Assembly (NCBI RefSeq): GCF_003313325.1
Contig: NZ_QMHQ01000002.1
Location: 434,001-498,000, forward strand
Source: Pedobacter namyangjuensis
GTDB lineage: Bacteria; Bacteroidota; Bacteroidia; Sphingobacteriales; Sphingobacteriaceae
Reading direction: 5' to 3'
Length of the DNA: 64,000 nt
Shown: positions 9,425 through 17,415 of the stretch, one piece after another
How positions within the stretch are numbered: the stretch's first letter is position 1
Layout: each line of letters starts with the position of its first letter
Program-made: the position numbers and the translations under genes
The notes under the pieces: model-generated
What the model saw: the letters and a program-made list of their open reading frames with translations, nothing else
Told to the model about the DNA's origin: nothing
Databases searched by the model: none

Positions 9425-9784
9425 ATGAGAAAGAACATTTTTGTACTAGATGACAATGATGACATTAGAGCTATCATTGAAGAAATTTTAAAAGAAGAAC
9501 AGCACGAAGTTAGTGGATTTGATACCGTAGAGAGTTTTAGAAAGGGTATTCAATTTGCACAGCCAGATTTAATCATACTTGACGTGATGTTAACGGATGG
9601 CAACGGTTTAGATATATGCGACGAATTAAAGGAAAACCGAAGAACCCAACACATTCCAATTATTATGATGTCGGCAAACACAATATACAGCGACGCAAAG
9701 AAAAAATGCGAAACAGAGGACTTTATTAATAAGCCCTTCGATATTGATGACTTTGTTAACCGAGTTAATGAACAGCTTTATTAA
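9425..9784 (+). CDS. single-domain response regulator (receiver only)
   Basis: A 119-aa receiver domain with DD near residues 9-10, phospho-acceptor D53 in LIILDVML and the conserved Lys in INKPFD. There is no output domain, so it probably acts by protein contact or in a phosphorelay. It follows czcA by 75 bp but has no clear link to metal efflux. Its stop overlaps the stop of the convergent FAD-protein gene by 4 bases. Confidence 0.85.
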   Translation: MRKNIFVLDDNDDIRAIIEEILKEEQHEVSGFDTVESFRKGIQFAQPDLIILDVMLTDGNGLDICDELKENRRTQHIPIIMMSANTIYSDAKKKCETEDFINKPFDIDDFVNRVNEQLY

Positions 9785-11487
9785 AACAAGCTGTTCATTA
9801 TTCTCTGCGAAGCTTCTTCAGAGAAATCTATACCAGAATAATCTGGGTTAAAACCACCTATATACGGCACAGCCATTATAAAAAAGTTTTTGCTCTCTTT
9901 ACCGTTGGCATCAATAACCTGAAAGTCATCGTTTATCGCAATTCCGGGTACATCTAGGTAGTAGCTTCCATTTATTTGTTTAACCTTTTTATTCCCGCTA
10001 TCAAGCACCTCTTTGGCTTTATCCTGATGCTTAAATTTTAATAAAGCAGGGCTGATATTTCCGTTATTACGCAAACTTGCAAAAGGAAAATCTTCAAATT
10101 CTAAATGTGGTTGCCCAACAGCATCAACAAACGTATTATATTTCTTTGCTACTGTCTCACCATCATCATTTTTGTAATGATAAATCACACCGCCTTCAAC
10201 TAAGGTTTCAATTTCACTATCTGCACCAACACTAATTAAATCTAAAATACCTGCATTGTGTAAAGCCAATAATTCCTCACAAGAACTTTGCGGAACAAAT
10301 GCGATAACCAACGATACTAGAGGCATTAGCTTCTTTTTAAGGCGCAACATGTCTTCTGCACTAAAATATTTTGCCGGGTAGTTCATAGAAAAACTTAATA
10401 TCGCCAACATTTCTTTCCAGTAGATTGATTCATGTTTTCTTATCGATCGCTCTGCTTCATCATATTCTACGCCTAACAATAAAAATGGTTCAATTTTTTC
10501 ACGCATATTCATCATTGCGTCTACAAAATCCTCCAATTGCATATCTTTTATCCAATCATAAAATGATGGATTTTTTTCCTGAAATGGTTCTTTAAAGTCT
10601 TTCTCAAAAATAAAATCCAAAGAAACGTAACCACCATTTTCTGCTTTGTGTGCTTTAATGTCGTCGATACTTAAAAGTGAATCGTTCTTTAATCGCGAAT
10701 CTTCCAAATGAAATCTTACCGCAGGCAATAAACCACTTATAGAATGGAGCACAATTCTAAAATCTTCACTTCCATCATCCAAGCTGTAATGCAGCTTTCC
10801 ATTTTCGTAAAAGTACTTTCCGTTTGCTCTAGACAAAGTTCTAACAGCATCAATTGCGGTTAGCGATGCGCCCTTTATAGCAACTTCGTGGTTTAATTTA
10901 AGTTTTAGTTTCGCTGGTGGATATGGGGAATCAAAATAATTTGGAATTTCGGACTCGAACTTTCTCGGCCACGAATGGCCTGTGGCCATTATTACCTTAT
11001 TAAATAAATAGCTGGTGCCATCTTCATCAATAACTTTAACAATGTCATCATCTAAAAAAACAACATCGGCAATGCTACAATTATATTTAACGTGGGTTAC
11101 AATATCCTTATCACTTGCCAAAGCAAGTAATAGATCAAATTGGGCCGCTAAATACTCGCCAAAAAATAATCTTGGTAATACCTTGTACTCATTAAAGTTG
11201 TCTGGATCTATTTTAAATTCAGCTAACATCTGTTCTGGGGCCATTTTCGACCATTCTTCTATTGAAGATACAAAATTAGGAACCTCATTATCAGACACAT
11301 TTGTGATGTGTTCTCTATTAGCGCCGCCTGTTCCGTAGGGCATACCAACACCTAATCGGTTCTTCTTTTCGAAAATAGTAACCTCTAAATTTGGATGATT
11401 GGATTCAACTAATCTTTTAAACATAAACAAGGCGCTTGGTCCACCGCCTAAAATTGCAATTCGAGTAACCTCTACTTTTTCGTTCAT
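9781..11487 (-). CDS. FAD/NAD(P)-binding protein of the NAD_binding_9 type
   Basis: A 568-aa flavoprotein-like protein. The N-terminus has the Rossmann dinucleotide motif AILGGGPSALFMFKRL, followed by EKKNRLGVGMPYG. A second nucleotide-binding region with IMATGHSWPR is typical of this family of uncharacterised oxidoreductases. The C-terminus has GGFNPDYSGIDF. Substrate unknown. It lies 6 bp downstream of a small acidic protein gene on the same strand, so the two may be cotranscribed. Confidence 0.75.
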   Translation of the reverse strand: MNEKVEVTRIAILGGGPSALFMFKRLVESNHPNLEVTIFEKKNRLGVGMPYGTGGANREHITNVSDNEVPNFVSSIEEWSKMAPEQMLAEFKIDPDNFNEYKVLPRLFFGEYLAAQFDLLLALASDKDIVTHVKYNCSIADVVFLDDDIVKVIDEDGTSYLFNKVIMATGHSWPRKFESEIPNYFDSPYPPAKLKLKLNHEVAIKGASLTAIDAVRTLSRANGKYFYENGKLHYSLDDGSEDFRIVLHSISGLLPAVRFHLEDSRLKNDSLLSIDDIKAHKAENGGYVSLDFIFEKDFKEPFQEKNPSFYDWIKDMQLEDFVDAMMNMREKIEPFLLLGVEYDEAERSIRKHESIYWKEMLAILSFSMNYPAKYFSAEDMLRLKKKLMPLVSLVIAFVPQSSCEELLALHNAGILDLISVGADSEIETLVEGGVIYHYKNDDGETVAKKYNTFVDAVGQPHLEFEDFPFASLRNNGNISPALLKFKHQDKAKEVLDSGNKKVKQINGSYYLDVPGIAINDDFQVIDANGKESKNFFIMAVPYIGGFNPDYSGIDFSEEASQRIMNSLF

Positions 11488-11493
11488 TTGGCG

Positions 11494-11736
11494 TTAATCT
11501 TCTTTTTGTGGTTCTGCAAAATCGCCAGAAAAAGCATCGTTTTGCTCATCGGTTGCAGATTCATCTTCAGCATCTTCTTGCTCCTCTTCCGGAACATTTG
11601 CATTTGCATTTCCGGCAATATCGTTTTGAGATTCGTCTATCTCTTTTTTGCCTGTTTTTTCTTCGCTGTTTAAATCAATATCATTTCTTTTTTCATTTTC
11701 GGCTTTGCCGTTCGGTTCTTGGTTTTGTGGTTGCAT
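11494..11736 (-). CDS. small acidic, low-complexity protein of unknown function
   Basis: An 80-aa protein rich in Glu, Asp, Asn and Gln with almost no hydrophobic residues, predicted to be disordered and cytosolic. It starts MQPQNQEPNGK. A second small protein at 13126-13326 starts MEPQNQPQNNK and is also acidic, so they may be paralogues sharing an N-terminal tag. Upstream neighbour of the FAD protein gene with a 6-bp gap. No function assigned. Confidence 0.6.
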   Translation of the reverse strand: MQPQNQEPNGKAENEKRNDIDLNSEEKTGKKEIDESQNDIAGNANANVPEEEQEDAEDESATDEQNDAFSGDFAEPQKED

Positions 11737-11799
11737 GCTAACGTTTATAGGTTTTAAATATTTAGCTAAACAAAATCGCTTGTACTTAGTTTAAAAATT

Positions 11800-12087
11800 A
11801 TGGAACCATTTAATATTACAATTAATCATTTGGGAAGCGATTTAACTCTAACCGTTATCCCTACCGAAAACTATTATCGTCTTGCATATTTTGGCGGTAT
11901 AATAGGCGCTGTAAAAAAGGAAGAATTGGGTTGGGCCTGGGTACCCGAGCACGAGATTGAAATTAGCGAATTGCCACTTTACGAGTACAAAATGGGTGTT
12001 AACGACCCAGAAAAACCTGAACTACACCAAATTAGTATTTTTGAGGTTGGGCTCGCAATAGAAACAGAGCTAAAAGAAAAAAATTAA
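11800..12087 (+). CDS. hypothetical protein, 95 aa
   Basis: A 95-aa soluble protein of mixed beta character without a signal peptide or TM segment. It has a Trp-containing GWAWVPEHEIEISELP centre and an acidic/lysine-rich end. No family is recognised. It is a convincing gene by its regular composition and position between two transcribed genes. It is divergent from the acidic-protein gene, with 63 bp between them. Confidence 0.6.
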   Translation: MEPFNITINHLGSDLTLTVIPTENYYRLAYFGGIIGAVKKEELGWAWVPEHEIEISELPLYEYKMGVNDPEKPELHQISIFEVGLAIETELKEKN

Positions 12088-12138
12088 ACTTTTAATTAAA
12101 GTCCTTGTTCTTTCTATCTAAACAAAAGCAATATAACT

Positions 12139-12726
12139 ATGAAAAAATTAGGAATAATCTCGATGATTGCTGTAGCAGCTTTTACATTTCAAAGCTGCAG
12201 CAACGAAACTAAAGATTCGAAAGAAGTAGCCGATAGTTTAAATGAAGCTAAAGACACTACCTCTAATAGTACAACAACAGGCGGCATTGCCGTTAACGAA
12301 GATGATGCATCTTTTGCAACTAAGGCTGCAATGGGTGGCATGGCAGAAGTTGAATTTAGTAAAGTTGCTGTACAAAAAGCAACCAATGTAGAACTTAAGT
12401 CATTTGCAGATATGATGGTTAGCGACCATGGAAAGGTAAATGAAGATCTGAAAACCCTGGCGGGTGTAAAAAACATTACCCTTCCCGGAATGCTAGATGA
12501 CGAGCATCAGAAAATGTTGACGGATTTAAGTGCTAAAAGTGGAAGTGATTTTGACAAAAAATATGCTAGTATGATGGTTGATGATCATCAAAAAACCTAC
12601 GATTTGTTAGATAAGCAAGCCAAAGATGGTACAGATTCAGATCTAAAAGCTTTTGCTGCAAAAACAGCTCCTATTGTTAAGGGACACTTGGACAAGATTA
12701 AGTCCATTAAAGATAAATTAAAATAA
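12139..12726 (+). CDS. DUF4142 lipoprotein (ferritin-like helical bundle)
   Basis: A 195-aa protein with a lipoprotein signal; the lipobox TFQSC gives lipidated Cys20. A Ser/Thr/Asp-rich linker (about 25-60) precedes a DUF4142 domain (about 60-193). That domain has the repeated patterns FADMMVSDHGKVNEDLK and YASMMVDDHQKTYDLL. DUF4142 proteins are predicted four-helix bundles of the envelope, often stress-associated; the activity is unknown. Confidence 0.83.
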   Translation: MKKLGIISMIAVAAFTFQSCSNETKDSKEVADSLNEAKDTTSNSTTTGGIAVNEDDASFATKAAMGGMAEVEFSKVAVQKATNVELKSFADMMVSDHGKVNEDLKTLAGVKNITLPGMLDDEHQKMLTDLSAKSGSDFDKKYASMMVDDHQKTYDLLDKQAKDGTDSDLKAFAAKTAPIVKGHLDKIKSIKDKLK

Positions 12727-12792
12727 TTGCTAAAACAATCTCGCCCATTTACAGCGCTTTAAGGTAAAAACCGCAATTAAATTAAAATAAAA

Positions 12793-12823
12793 TTGTGGGT
12801 TACGATAAAGCTTTCTATATTTG
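12793..12823 (+). promoter_or_regulatory. strong Bacteroidota-type promoter
   Basis: TTG at 12793-12795, 20 nt, then TATATTTG at 12816-12823, an exact TAnnTTTG. Transcription should start near 12827-12829. What follows is not a gene but a short leader and a stable hairpin, pointing to a tiny RNA. Confidence 0.55.
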
Positions 12824-12826
12824 TCG

Positions 12827-12882
12827 TGAGAGCGTTAATTTAAACGGGGATGCGACTACGGTTGTATCTCCGTTTTCTTTTT
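12827..12882 (+). ncRNA. candidate very short sRNA (about 55 nt) ending in a UACG-tetraloop terminator
   Basis: Downstream of the promoter, 12843-12856 pairs fully with 12861-12874 (14 bp, G-U pairs included). The pairing closes on the tetraloop TACG at 12857-12860 through a C-G pair, the geometry of the very stable UNCG class. A T-rich tract (TTCTTTTT, 12875-12882) follows. Only about 15 nt of unpaired RNA precede the stem. It could be an sRNA, an attenuator or a decoy. No known RNA family was recognised. Confidence 0.5.
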
Positions 12883-13072
12883 AATAACATTTCTACTCTC
12901 CGCCCAATCCATTCTTTTTTCTTAATACTTTAAGATTTCGTTTGTTAGTAATTAACACAATGTTTAAAAATATTGCGTTGATTAAAACCAAGCATTTACT
13001 AAATTGTTATCAATTAAAGCAGACAAAAAAGTCCTGTGAACGGGCGATCCGTGGAGGGCAGGCACACCATAA

Positions 13073-13099
13073 AAAAACCCGCATATTTTGCGGGTTTTT
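13073..13099. terminator. bidirectional intrinsic terminator
   Basis: AAAAACCCGC (13073-13082) pairs with GCGGGTTTTT (13090-13099) around a 7-nt loop. T-tracts exist in both directions. On the minus strand it lies 27 bp after the small acidic protein gene and may end the peptide-export operon. Confidence 0.8.
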
Positions 13100-13125
13100 A
13101 GTTTATTTATCCTTGCAACAATCAA

Positions 13126-13326
13126 TTAATCTTCTTCTTTAGAATTATCTTCTCCTTCTTTTTTAATGATTAACGAATCGCCGTTGAAAACGGGCCTATT
13201 TCCTCCTGTTCCGGTAGTTTCTGGTAAAGACTCGGTTGCTTCTTCATCACTAACATTTAGTAATTTTTCTAATTCTTCCGATGGTTTAACGTCTTTATTG
13301 TTCTGTGGCTGATTTTGTGGTTCCAT
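13126..13326 (-). CDS. small acidic protein of unknown function
   Basis: A 66-aa protein starting at ATG 13326 (MEPQNQPQNNK); an in-frame ATG 9 bases upstream is possible. It is acidic and probably disordered, ending KEGEDNSKEED. It lies 58 bp downstream of the ABC exporter gene on the same strand. It shares its N-terminal pattern and composition with the protein at 11494-11736. It contains a GTGG sequence but no leader-like ELxxINGG motif, so it is not obviously an exported peptide. Confidence 0.55.
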   Translation of the reverse strand: MEPQNQPQNNKDVKPSEELEKLLNVSDEEATESLPETTGTGGNRPVFNGDSLIIKKEGEDNSKEED

Positions 13327-13384
13327 AATATGCATCTTTTTATTATTAACAGTTCGCTTATAATAAGGTTTACATAAATTTTCT

Positions 13385-15598
13385 TTAAACTTCCATCATA
13401 GGAAACTGTTTTTGCCACATGGCAGCATACGCATTTTTATTTTTTATTAATTTTTTATGAGTTCCCTCTTCTACAAGTTTTCCATCTTTTAACACAACAA
13501 TTTTATCAGCATTTACCACCGTGCTTAACCGATGAGCAATTAATATAATGGTTTTGCCCTGCATTCGTAACATCTCTATTGCCTTATGGATATGTTCTTC
13601 AGATGTAGAATCTAAAGATGAAGTAGCTTCGTCTAAAATTAAAATTTCGGGGTCTCGATAAAGCGCTCTAGCAATCGCCAATCGCTGTCTTTGTCCGCCA
13701 GAAAGGCTGGTAGCGTTCTCGCCCAAGTAAGTTTGGAAGCCATTTGGCAATCGCTCGATAAAATCTATTATATTTAGCTGTGTACAGATGCTAATTATTT
13801 TCTTGAAGTCTGGCTCCATATCACCTACAGCAATATTATCGATAACATTTCCGGCAAAAAGATGTACGTCTTGGGGTACTACCGAAACAACCTTACGTAA
13901 ACTTTCATTATTAATATAGTTGATATCAAATTCCCCAATCATGATATGCCCAGACTGCAGTGGATATATATTTTGCATCAAAGAAAGAAGTGTAGTTTTA
14001 CCAGATCCGCTTTCTCCTACTATCGCCGTAATTTTGCCTTTTTGTATCGATAGATTAAATTGCTCAAAAACCGTTACTCTCGTTCCATACCTAAAATCTA
14101 CATTTTTGAAATTGATATCCCCAACCATATCAGGTGTTATATCGGTTTTATTGTCGCTCTCTTCACGCTCTAAATCCATTATCTCAAAAAGTCTATCAGC
14201 TGCAATTCTAGCGTCTTGAAAAACCTTGTTCATACCGATTAAACTAATTACAGGCCCGGTAAAATATCCAATAATAGCGTAAAATGATAACAGTTCTCCA
14301 GGTGTGATTAGATTTTTTAGTACAAAGCTTGCGCCTACCCATAGTAATATAACAGAAAATAAACTGGAGATAAAACCACTTGCATTTCCAATCCATAAGG
14401 AGTTGGTACCAGATTTATAAACAGTTTTTAAGAGGTTAATAAATCTAATTTCTGTTTTAAGGTTAGCAAAATGTTCCAGGCCGAATCTCTTTATTGTGCT
14501 CACCGCGTTTACGGATTCAACAAGCTGATTTTCTAATTCAGCACTTTTTTCCATCAGCTTACGCTGCGTTTCTTTATTAATTTTATTTGAGATGTAATAA
14601 ATAAGTGCGTATAATGGCACAACCGTTAGCATAATTAGCGCTAGCTTCCAATAGTAGGTAAACATTAATGCAAACGAAAAAATAAGGACAAAGATATTTA
14701 CAGCAAAGCCCACCAAAACATCGTTAATAAATGCTCTAATCTTCACGGCGTCGTTCATTCTTGAGATAATTTCGCCAACACGCATATTATCAAAAAACTG
14801 TTGAGGTAATTTTAAAAGATGTTTGTAATAGCCTAAAATTAGGCGTGCATCTATCTGCTGTCCTGTTTTTATAGTTAATAATGTTTTTGCATGATTAATG
14901 AATACTTGCAGCAAAATGATGATAATCATTACAGTGCCCATTAAATTCAGCAAATTCGTGTTCGCCTCCGGCAACACATTATCGATGATTTTCTGAAGGA
15001 ATATGGATGTTGATAAACCTAAAATGGTATAAAAAATCGCTCCAACTAAAACCTGAAGCAATACCGATTTGTGGGGCATCAATAGGTAAATGAACCGACG
15101 TTCTAAAGAGATTTTCTCAGTTCCTGCTGTAAAATCGTCGCCTGGTAGAAGTAGCACCAAAACTCCAGTCCATTTTTGCCTAAACTCATCGGGAGTTAAG
15201 CGCTGCAGCTCGCCGTAAGCTGGATCCATAACCTCAACGTATGATTCGTTAGCCGCATACAAGACAACATAATGATCTAAATTTTGATGTTTAACGTGTG
15301 CAATAACAGGCAAAGGAATTTCAAAGAGGTTTTCAAAACTTCCCCTCACCCCTTTGGCAGTAAATCCAAGGCGATTGGCAGCTTCCATTAAACCTAAAAC
15401 ATTTGTTCCTTTCTTATCTGTAGAAGCATACTGCCGAATGCGGGCGATTGGCAAATCTAAACCATAATGCATTGCTATAGACGCTAAACAAGCTGCGCCA
15501 CAATCGGTAACATCGTGCTGTTTAACAATTTTTCTATCAGCCTTTTTATTAAAGCCTATCCGCTTGAACAAATTATTGAAAGTGCTTCTTAAACTCAT
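13385..15598 (-). CDS. peptidase-containing ABC transporter (C39 type) for double-glycine leader peptides
   Basis: A 737-aa exporter. The N-terminal C39 cysteine-peptidase domain (about 20-150) has the catalytic Cys33 in TDCGAACL, with the His in LDHYVVLY and the Asp in MDPAYG. It would cut leader peptides after Gly-Gly. A six-helix membrane domain (about 170-450) is followed by an ATPase with GESGSGKTTL, LSGGQRQRL and LILDEATSSLD. It starts 4 bases inside the end of the HlyD gene. The two GG-leader peptides upstream are its likely cargo. The window has no dedicated TolC partner. Confidence 0.93.
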   Translation of the reverse strand: MSLRSTFNNLFKRIGFNKKADRKIVKQHDVTDCGAACLASIAMHYGLDLPIARIRQYASTDKKGTNVLGLMEAANRLGFTAKGVRGSFENLFEIPLPVIAHVKHQNLDHYVVLYAANESYVEVMDPAYGELQRLTPDEFRQKWTGVLVLLLPGDDFTAGTEKISLERRFIYLLMPHKSVLLQVLVGAIFYTILGLSTSIFLQKIIDNVLPEANTNLLNLMGTVMIIIILLQVFINHAKTLLTIKTGQQIDARLILGYYKHLLKLPQQFFDNMRVGEIISRMNDAVKIRAFINDVLVGFAVNIFVLIFSFALMFTYYWKLALIMLTVVPLYALIYYISNKINKETQRKLMEKSAELENQLVESVNAVSTIKRFGLEHFANLKTEIRFINLLKTVYKSGTNSLWIGNASGFISSLFSVILLWVGASFVLKNLITPGELLSFYAIIGYFTGPVISLIGMNKVFQDARIAADRLFEIMDLEREESDNKTDITPDMVGDINFKNVDFRYGTRVTVFEQFNLSIQKGKITAIVGESGSGKTTLLSLMQNIYPLQSGHIMIGEFDINYINNESLRKVVSVVPQDVHLFAGNVIDNIAVGDMEPDFKKIISICTQLNIIDFIERLPNGFQTYLGENATSLSGGQRQRLAIARALYRDPEILILDEATSSLDSTSEEHIHKAIEMLRMQGKTIILIAHRLSTVVNADKIVVLKDGKLVEEGTHKKLIKNKNAYAAMWQKQFPMMEV

Positions 15599-16797
15599 AA
15601 CCCAGCTTGCATATTTTTAGAATCGGGAATAACATTTGGATTTAACCAATCATCGGCTTTATCGTATAGCAATTGAAATAACGTACGTCTGGTTACAAAA
15701 AATCGAGCCTGCAGTGTCATGCCTTTTTTTATTTTGCCTATATAACCATTTTTTAGCTTTAGGGCATTTTTATCCAACAAACACCTAACTTTAAAGAATG
15801 GTTGGGCACCTTTATCCATAAAAATATCGTTAGAAACTGAAATAACTTTTCCGGTTACCATGCCCCATTCGTTATAATTGTAAGCATCAATTTGAAACCT
15901 CGCTTTTGTACCAACTTTTAATAAACCAATATCTTTTGGCAATACATAGGTTTCAGCAATTAATCCCGAATCGGGAGAAATTTCTCCTAAAACTTCATTA
16001 GCGGTAATTGAGCTACCAGCTTGGATACCTTTTAATTGTTGTACCGTACCAGATAATGGTGCTTTTATGGTGTAAAATTCTTCTTCTTCCTGAAACTGTT
16101 TACTTTGTGTTCCTAGTTGCTGGTTTTGAATAATCAGTTGATTTAGCTCGGTCTGCCACTTACTCCCCTGCTCCTCGCCAATTAAAGATAACTCATTAAA
16201 AACGTTATCCTTACGAAGCTTAACTTCATCGTATTCTATTGCAGAAACGGCTTGATTTCTGTAAAGTGTTAAATAACGTTGATAATTTTTGTAAGCCATT
16301 TGATAACGTGTTTTTGCTTCGGCTACCCTTTGCATAAACAAGCTGTATTGTTGACCGTATACACCAGATACCAAAATCAGTTTTTTAGACCAATCATTTT
16401 TTTTATAGGCAGTAATCAGTTTTTCTAAATCCTGCAATTGCGCATCTATATCGCTCTGTCTAAACTTATTAAGCTCATTCTGTCCTTCAATAGTCTCCTT
16501 TTTAATCGTTAACAAAACTTGGCCGGCTTTTACATACATGTTCTCTTTCACAAAAAGCGAATCTATACGACCTGTAACCAAGGGTTTAATTTCATTACGT
16601 TCGGCAATGGGTCTAAAAATCCCTGTACTGCGAACATTTACATCAACCTTAACAAAAAATAAAGCAAACAGCGCTAAAACTAATGCTACCAATAAAAGCT
16701 GGTAAACCACTTTGGTAATAGAGTGATGAGATTGAAAATGATATTCTGCAGTATTCTCAATTATCTCTTGCGGAAAAATAAATTTATTACTGTCCAT
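15595..16797 (-). CDS. HlyD family secretion adaptor
   Basis: A 400-aa protein with one N-terminal TM helix (about 30-50), a long periplasmic coiled-coil (about 100-235) and lipoyl/barrel halves. It is the membrane-fusion partner of the overlapping ABC exporter. A terminator lies in the 91 bp between it and the upstream peptide gene. Exporter expression may therefore depend on read-through or on its own promoter, which I could not find. Confidence 0.88.
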   Translation of the reverse strand: MDSNKFIFPQEIIENTAEYHFQSHHSITKVVYQLLLVALVLALFALFFVKVDVNVRSTGIFRPIAERNEIKPLVTGRIDSLFVKENMYVKAGQVLLTIKKETIEGQNELNKFRQSDIDAQLQDLEKLITAYKKNDWSKKLILVSGVYGQQYSLFMQRVAEAKTRYQMAYKNYQRYLTLYRNQAVSAIEYDEVKLRKDNVFNELSLIGEEQGSKWQTELNQLIIQNQQLGTQSKQFQEEEEFYTIKAPLSGTVQQLKGIQAGSSITANEVLGEISPDSGLIAETYVLPKDIGLLKVGTKARFQIDAYNYNEWGMVTGKVISVSNDIFMDKGAQPFFKVRCLLDKNALKLKNGYIGKIKKGMTLQARFFVTRRTLFQLLYDKADDWLNPNVIPDSKNMQAGL

Positions 16798-16839
16798 ACT
16801 TTTATATACGATTTGAATGAAATTTAGATTTTAAAGGAC

Positions 16840-16867
16840 AAAAAAAAAGACCAAAAATTGGCCTTTT
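16840..16867 (-). terminator. intrinsic terminator after the 70-aa peptide gene
   Basis: Read on the minus strand, AAAAGGCCAA pairs with TTGGTCTTTT around a 3-nt loop (10 bp with one G-U), followed by a run of U. It lies between the leader-peptide gene and the exporter genes. The pairing is good only on the minus strand (an A/C mismatch on plus), so it serves leftward transcription. Confidence 0.78.
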
Positions 16868-16888
16868 CTATTATTATTTAAATTTAGT

Positions 16889-17101
16889 TTATGAGATGTT
16901 GCCAGTTGTCAAACCGAAATCTATGTTTTCACCAACTGTCAGTTTATGCTCGCTCTGTTTACTTCCGAAAGTGGTATTAACCGTAATAGATAATAGACTA
17001 TTTACTGAACTTGTAATGGATAGTTTAATTCCCAAGGGTCCTAAAACTGATGCGCTACCACCATTAATTCGTACTAGTTCATCCTCAGATAAATTTTCCA
17101 T
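16889..17101 (-). CDS. double-glycine leader peptide, 70 aa
   Basis: The leader MENLSEDELVRINGG (15 aa, E/L-rich, ending in Gly-Gly) is followed by a 55-aa core rich in Ser, Thr, Leu and Gly. The leader pattern L-x-E/D-x-E-L-x-x-I-N-G-G is shared with the 77-aa peptide upstream. It fits processing by the C39 ABC exporter encoded next. The core has no cysteine and is not a recognised bacteriocin. It may be a bacteriocin-like or signalling peptide. Confidence 0.82.
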   Translation of the reverse strand: MENLSEDELVRINGGSASVLGPLGIKLSITSSVNSLLSITVNTTFGSKQSEHKLTVGENIDFGLTTGNIS

Positions 17102-17120
17102 GGCAAAAAGTTTAAATTTT

Positions 17121-17155
17121 AAAATAGAAAAGGAGAGTTTATAAGCTCTCCCTTT
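17121..17155 (-). terminator. intrinsic terminator after the 77-aa peptide gene
   Basis: On the minus strand AAAGGGAGAG (17155-17146) pairs with CTCTCCTTTT (17137-17128). The stem is 10 bp with one G-U and an 8-nt loop, followed by a U-rich tract opposite 17121-17131. It lies 27 bp after the 77-aa peptide gene and before the 70-aa peptide gene, mirroring the terminator at 16840-16867. Confidence 0.75.
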
Positions 17156-17181
17156 CCTTGAAAATTAATTTTCATTTAAGA

Positions 17182-17415
17182 TTAGCTTCTAAGACTGTCA
17201 AATATACCAGCTAAACTTCCGCCGATGTTGTTACCTAAAGAGAAACTGGTACTACTAGATTCGTCGCCGTCTGTAGTTGTGTTAGAAAAAGATAACAAGT
17301 TACCAATGTTTAATGCACCGCCTAAACCACTTGAACTTGATGAATCACTGTTTCCAAACAAACCACCACCATTAATCTCTTTTAATTCTGTTAAATTCAA
17401 TTCTTGCATTTTCAT
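17182..17415 (-). CDS. double-glycine leader peptide, 77 aa
   Basis: The leader MKMQELNLTELKEINGG ends in Gly-Gly; the second ATG would give a 15-aa leader, the same length as in the sister peptide. The 60-aa core is very rich in Ser, Gly, Asn and Thr, lacks Cys and has an acidic middle. Cargo of the C39 exporter by motif and position. First gene of the export locus. The function of the mature peptide is unknown. Confidence 0.82.
   Translation of the reverse strand: MKMQELNLTELKEINGGGLFGNSDSSSSSGLGGALNIGNLLSFSNTTTDGDESSSTSFSLGNNIGGSLAGIFDSLRS

Larger units (their letters stand above)
12727..13125. other. gene-poor region with candidate sRNA and terminator
   Basis: No convincing protein gene is present in these 399 bp. 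The region contains a consensus-like promoter leading straight into a strong hairpin and T-tract (12793-12882). It also holds a GC-richer structured stretch (about 13029-13072) and a bidirectional terminator (13073-13099). A 66-codon reading frame at 12942-13142 overlaps the terminator and looks spurious. Confidence 0.6.

Noticed and set aside
11488..11741. Two plus-strand reading frames rich in Phe, His and Leu
   Set aside because: They are antisense shadows of the acidic low-complexity gene on the minus strand.
12942..13142. 66-codon reading frame on the plus strand
   Set aside because: It overlaps the bidirectional terminator and the end of the acidic-protein gene, has no usable start signal, and its product has no coding-like pattern.
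13126..13326. The 66-aa acidic protein as a third double-glycine leader peptide
   Set aside because: Its GTGG lies mid-protein and the preceding residues lack the ELxxINGG pattern of the two real leaders.
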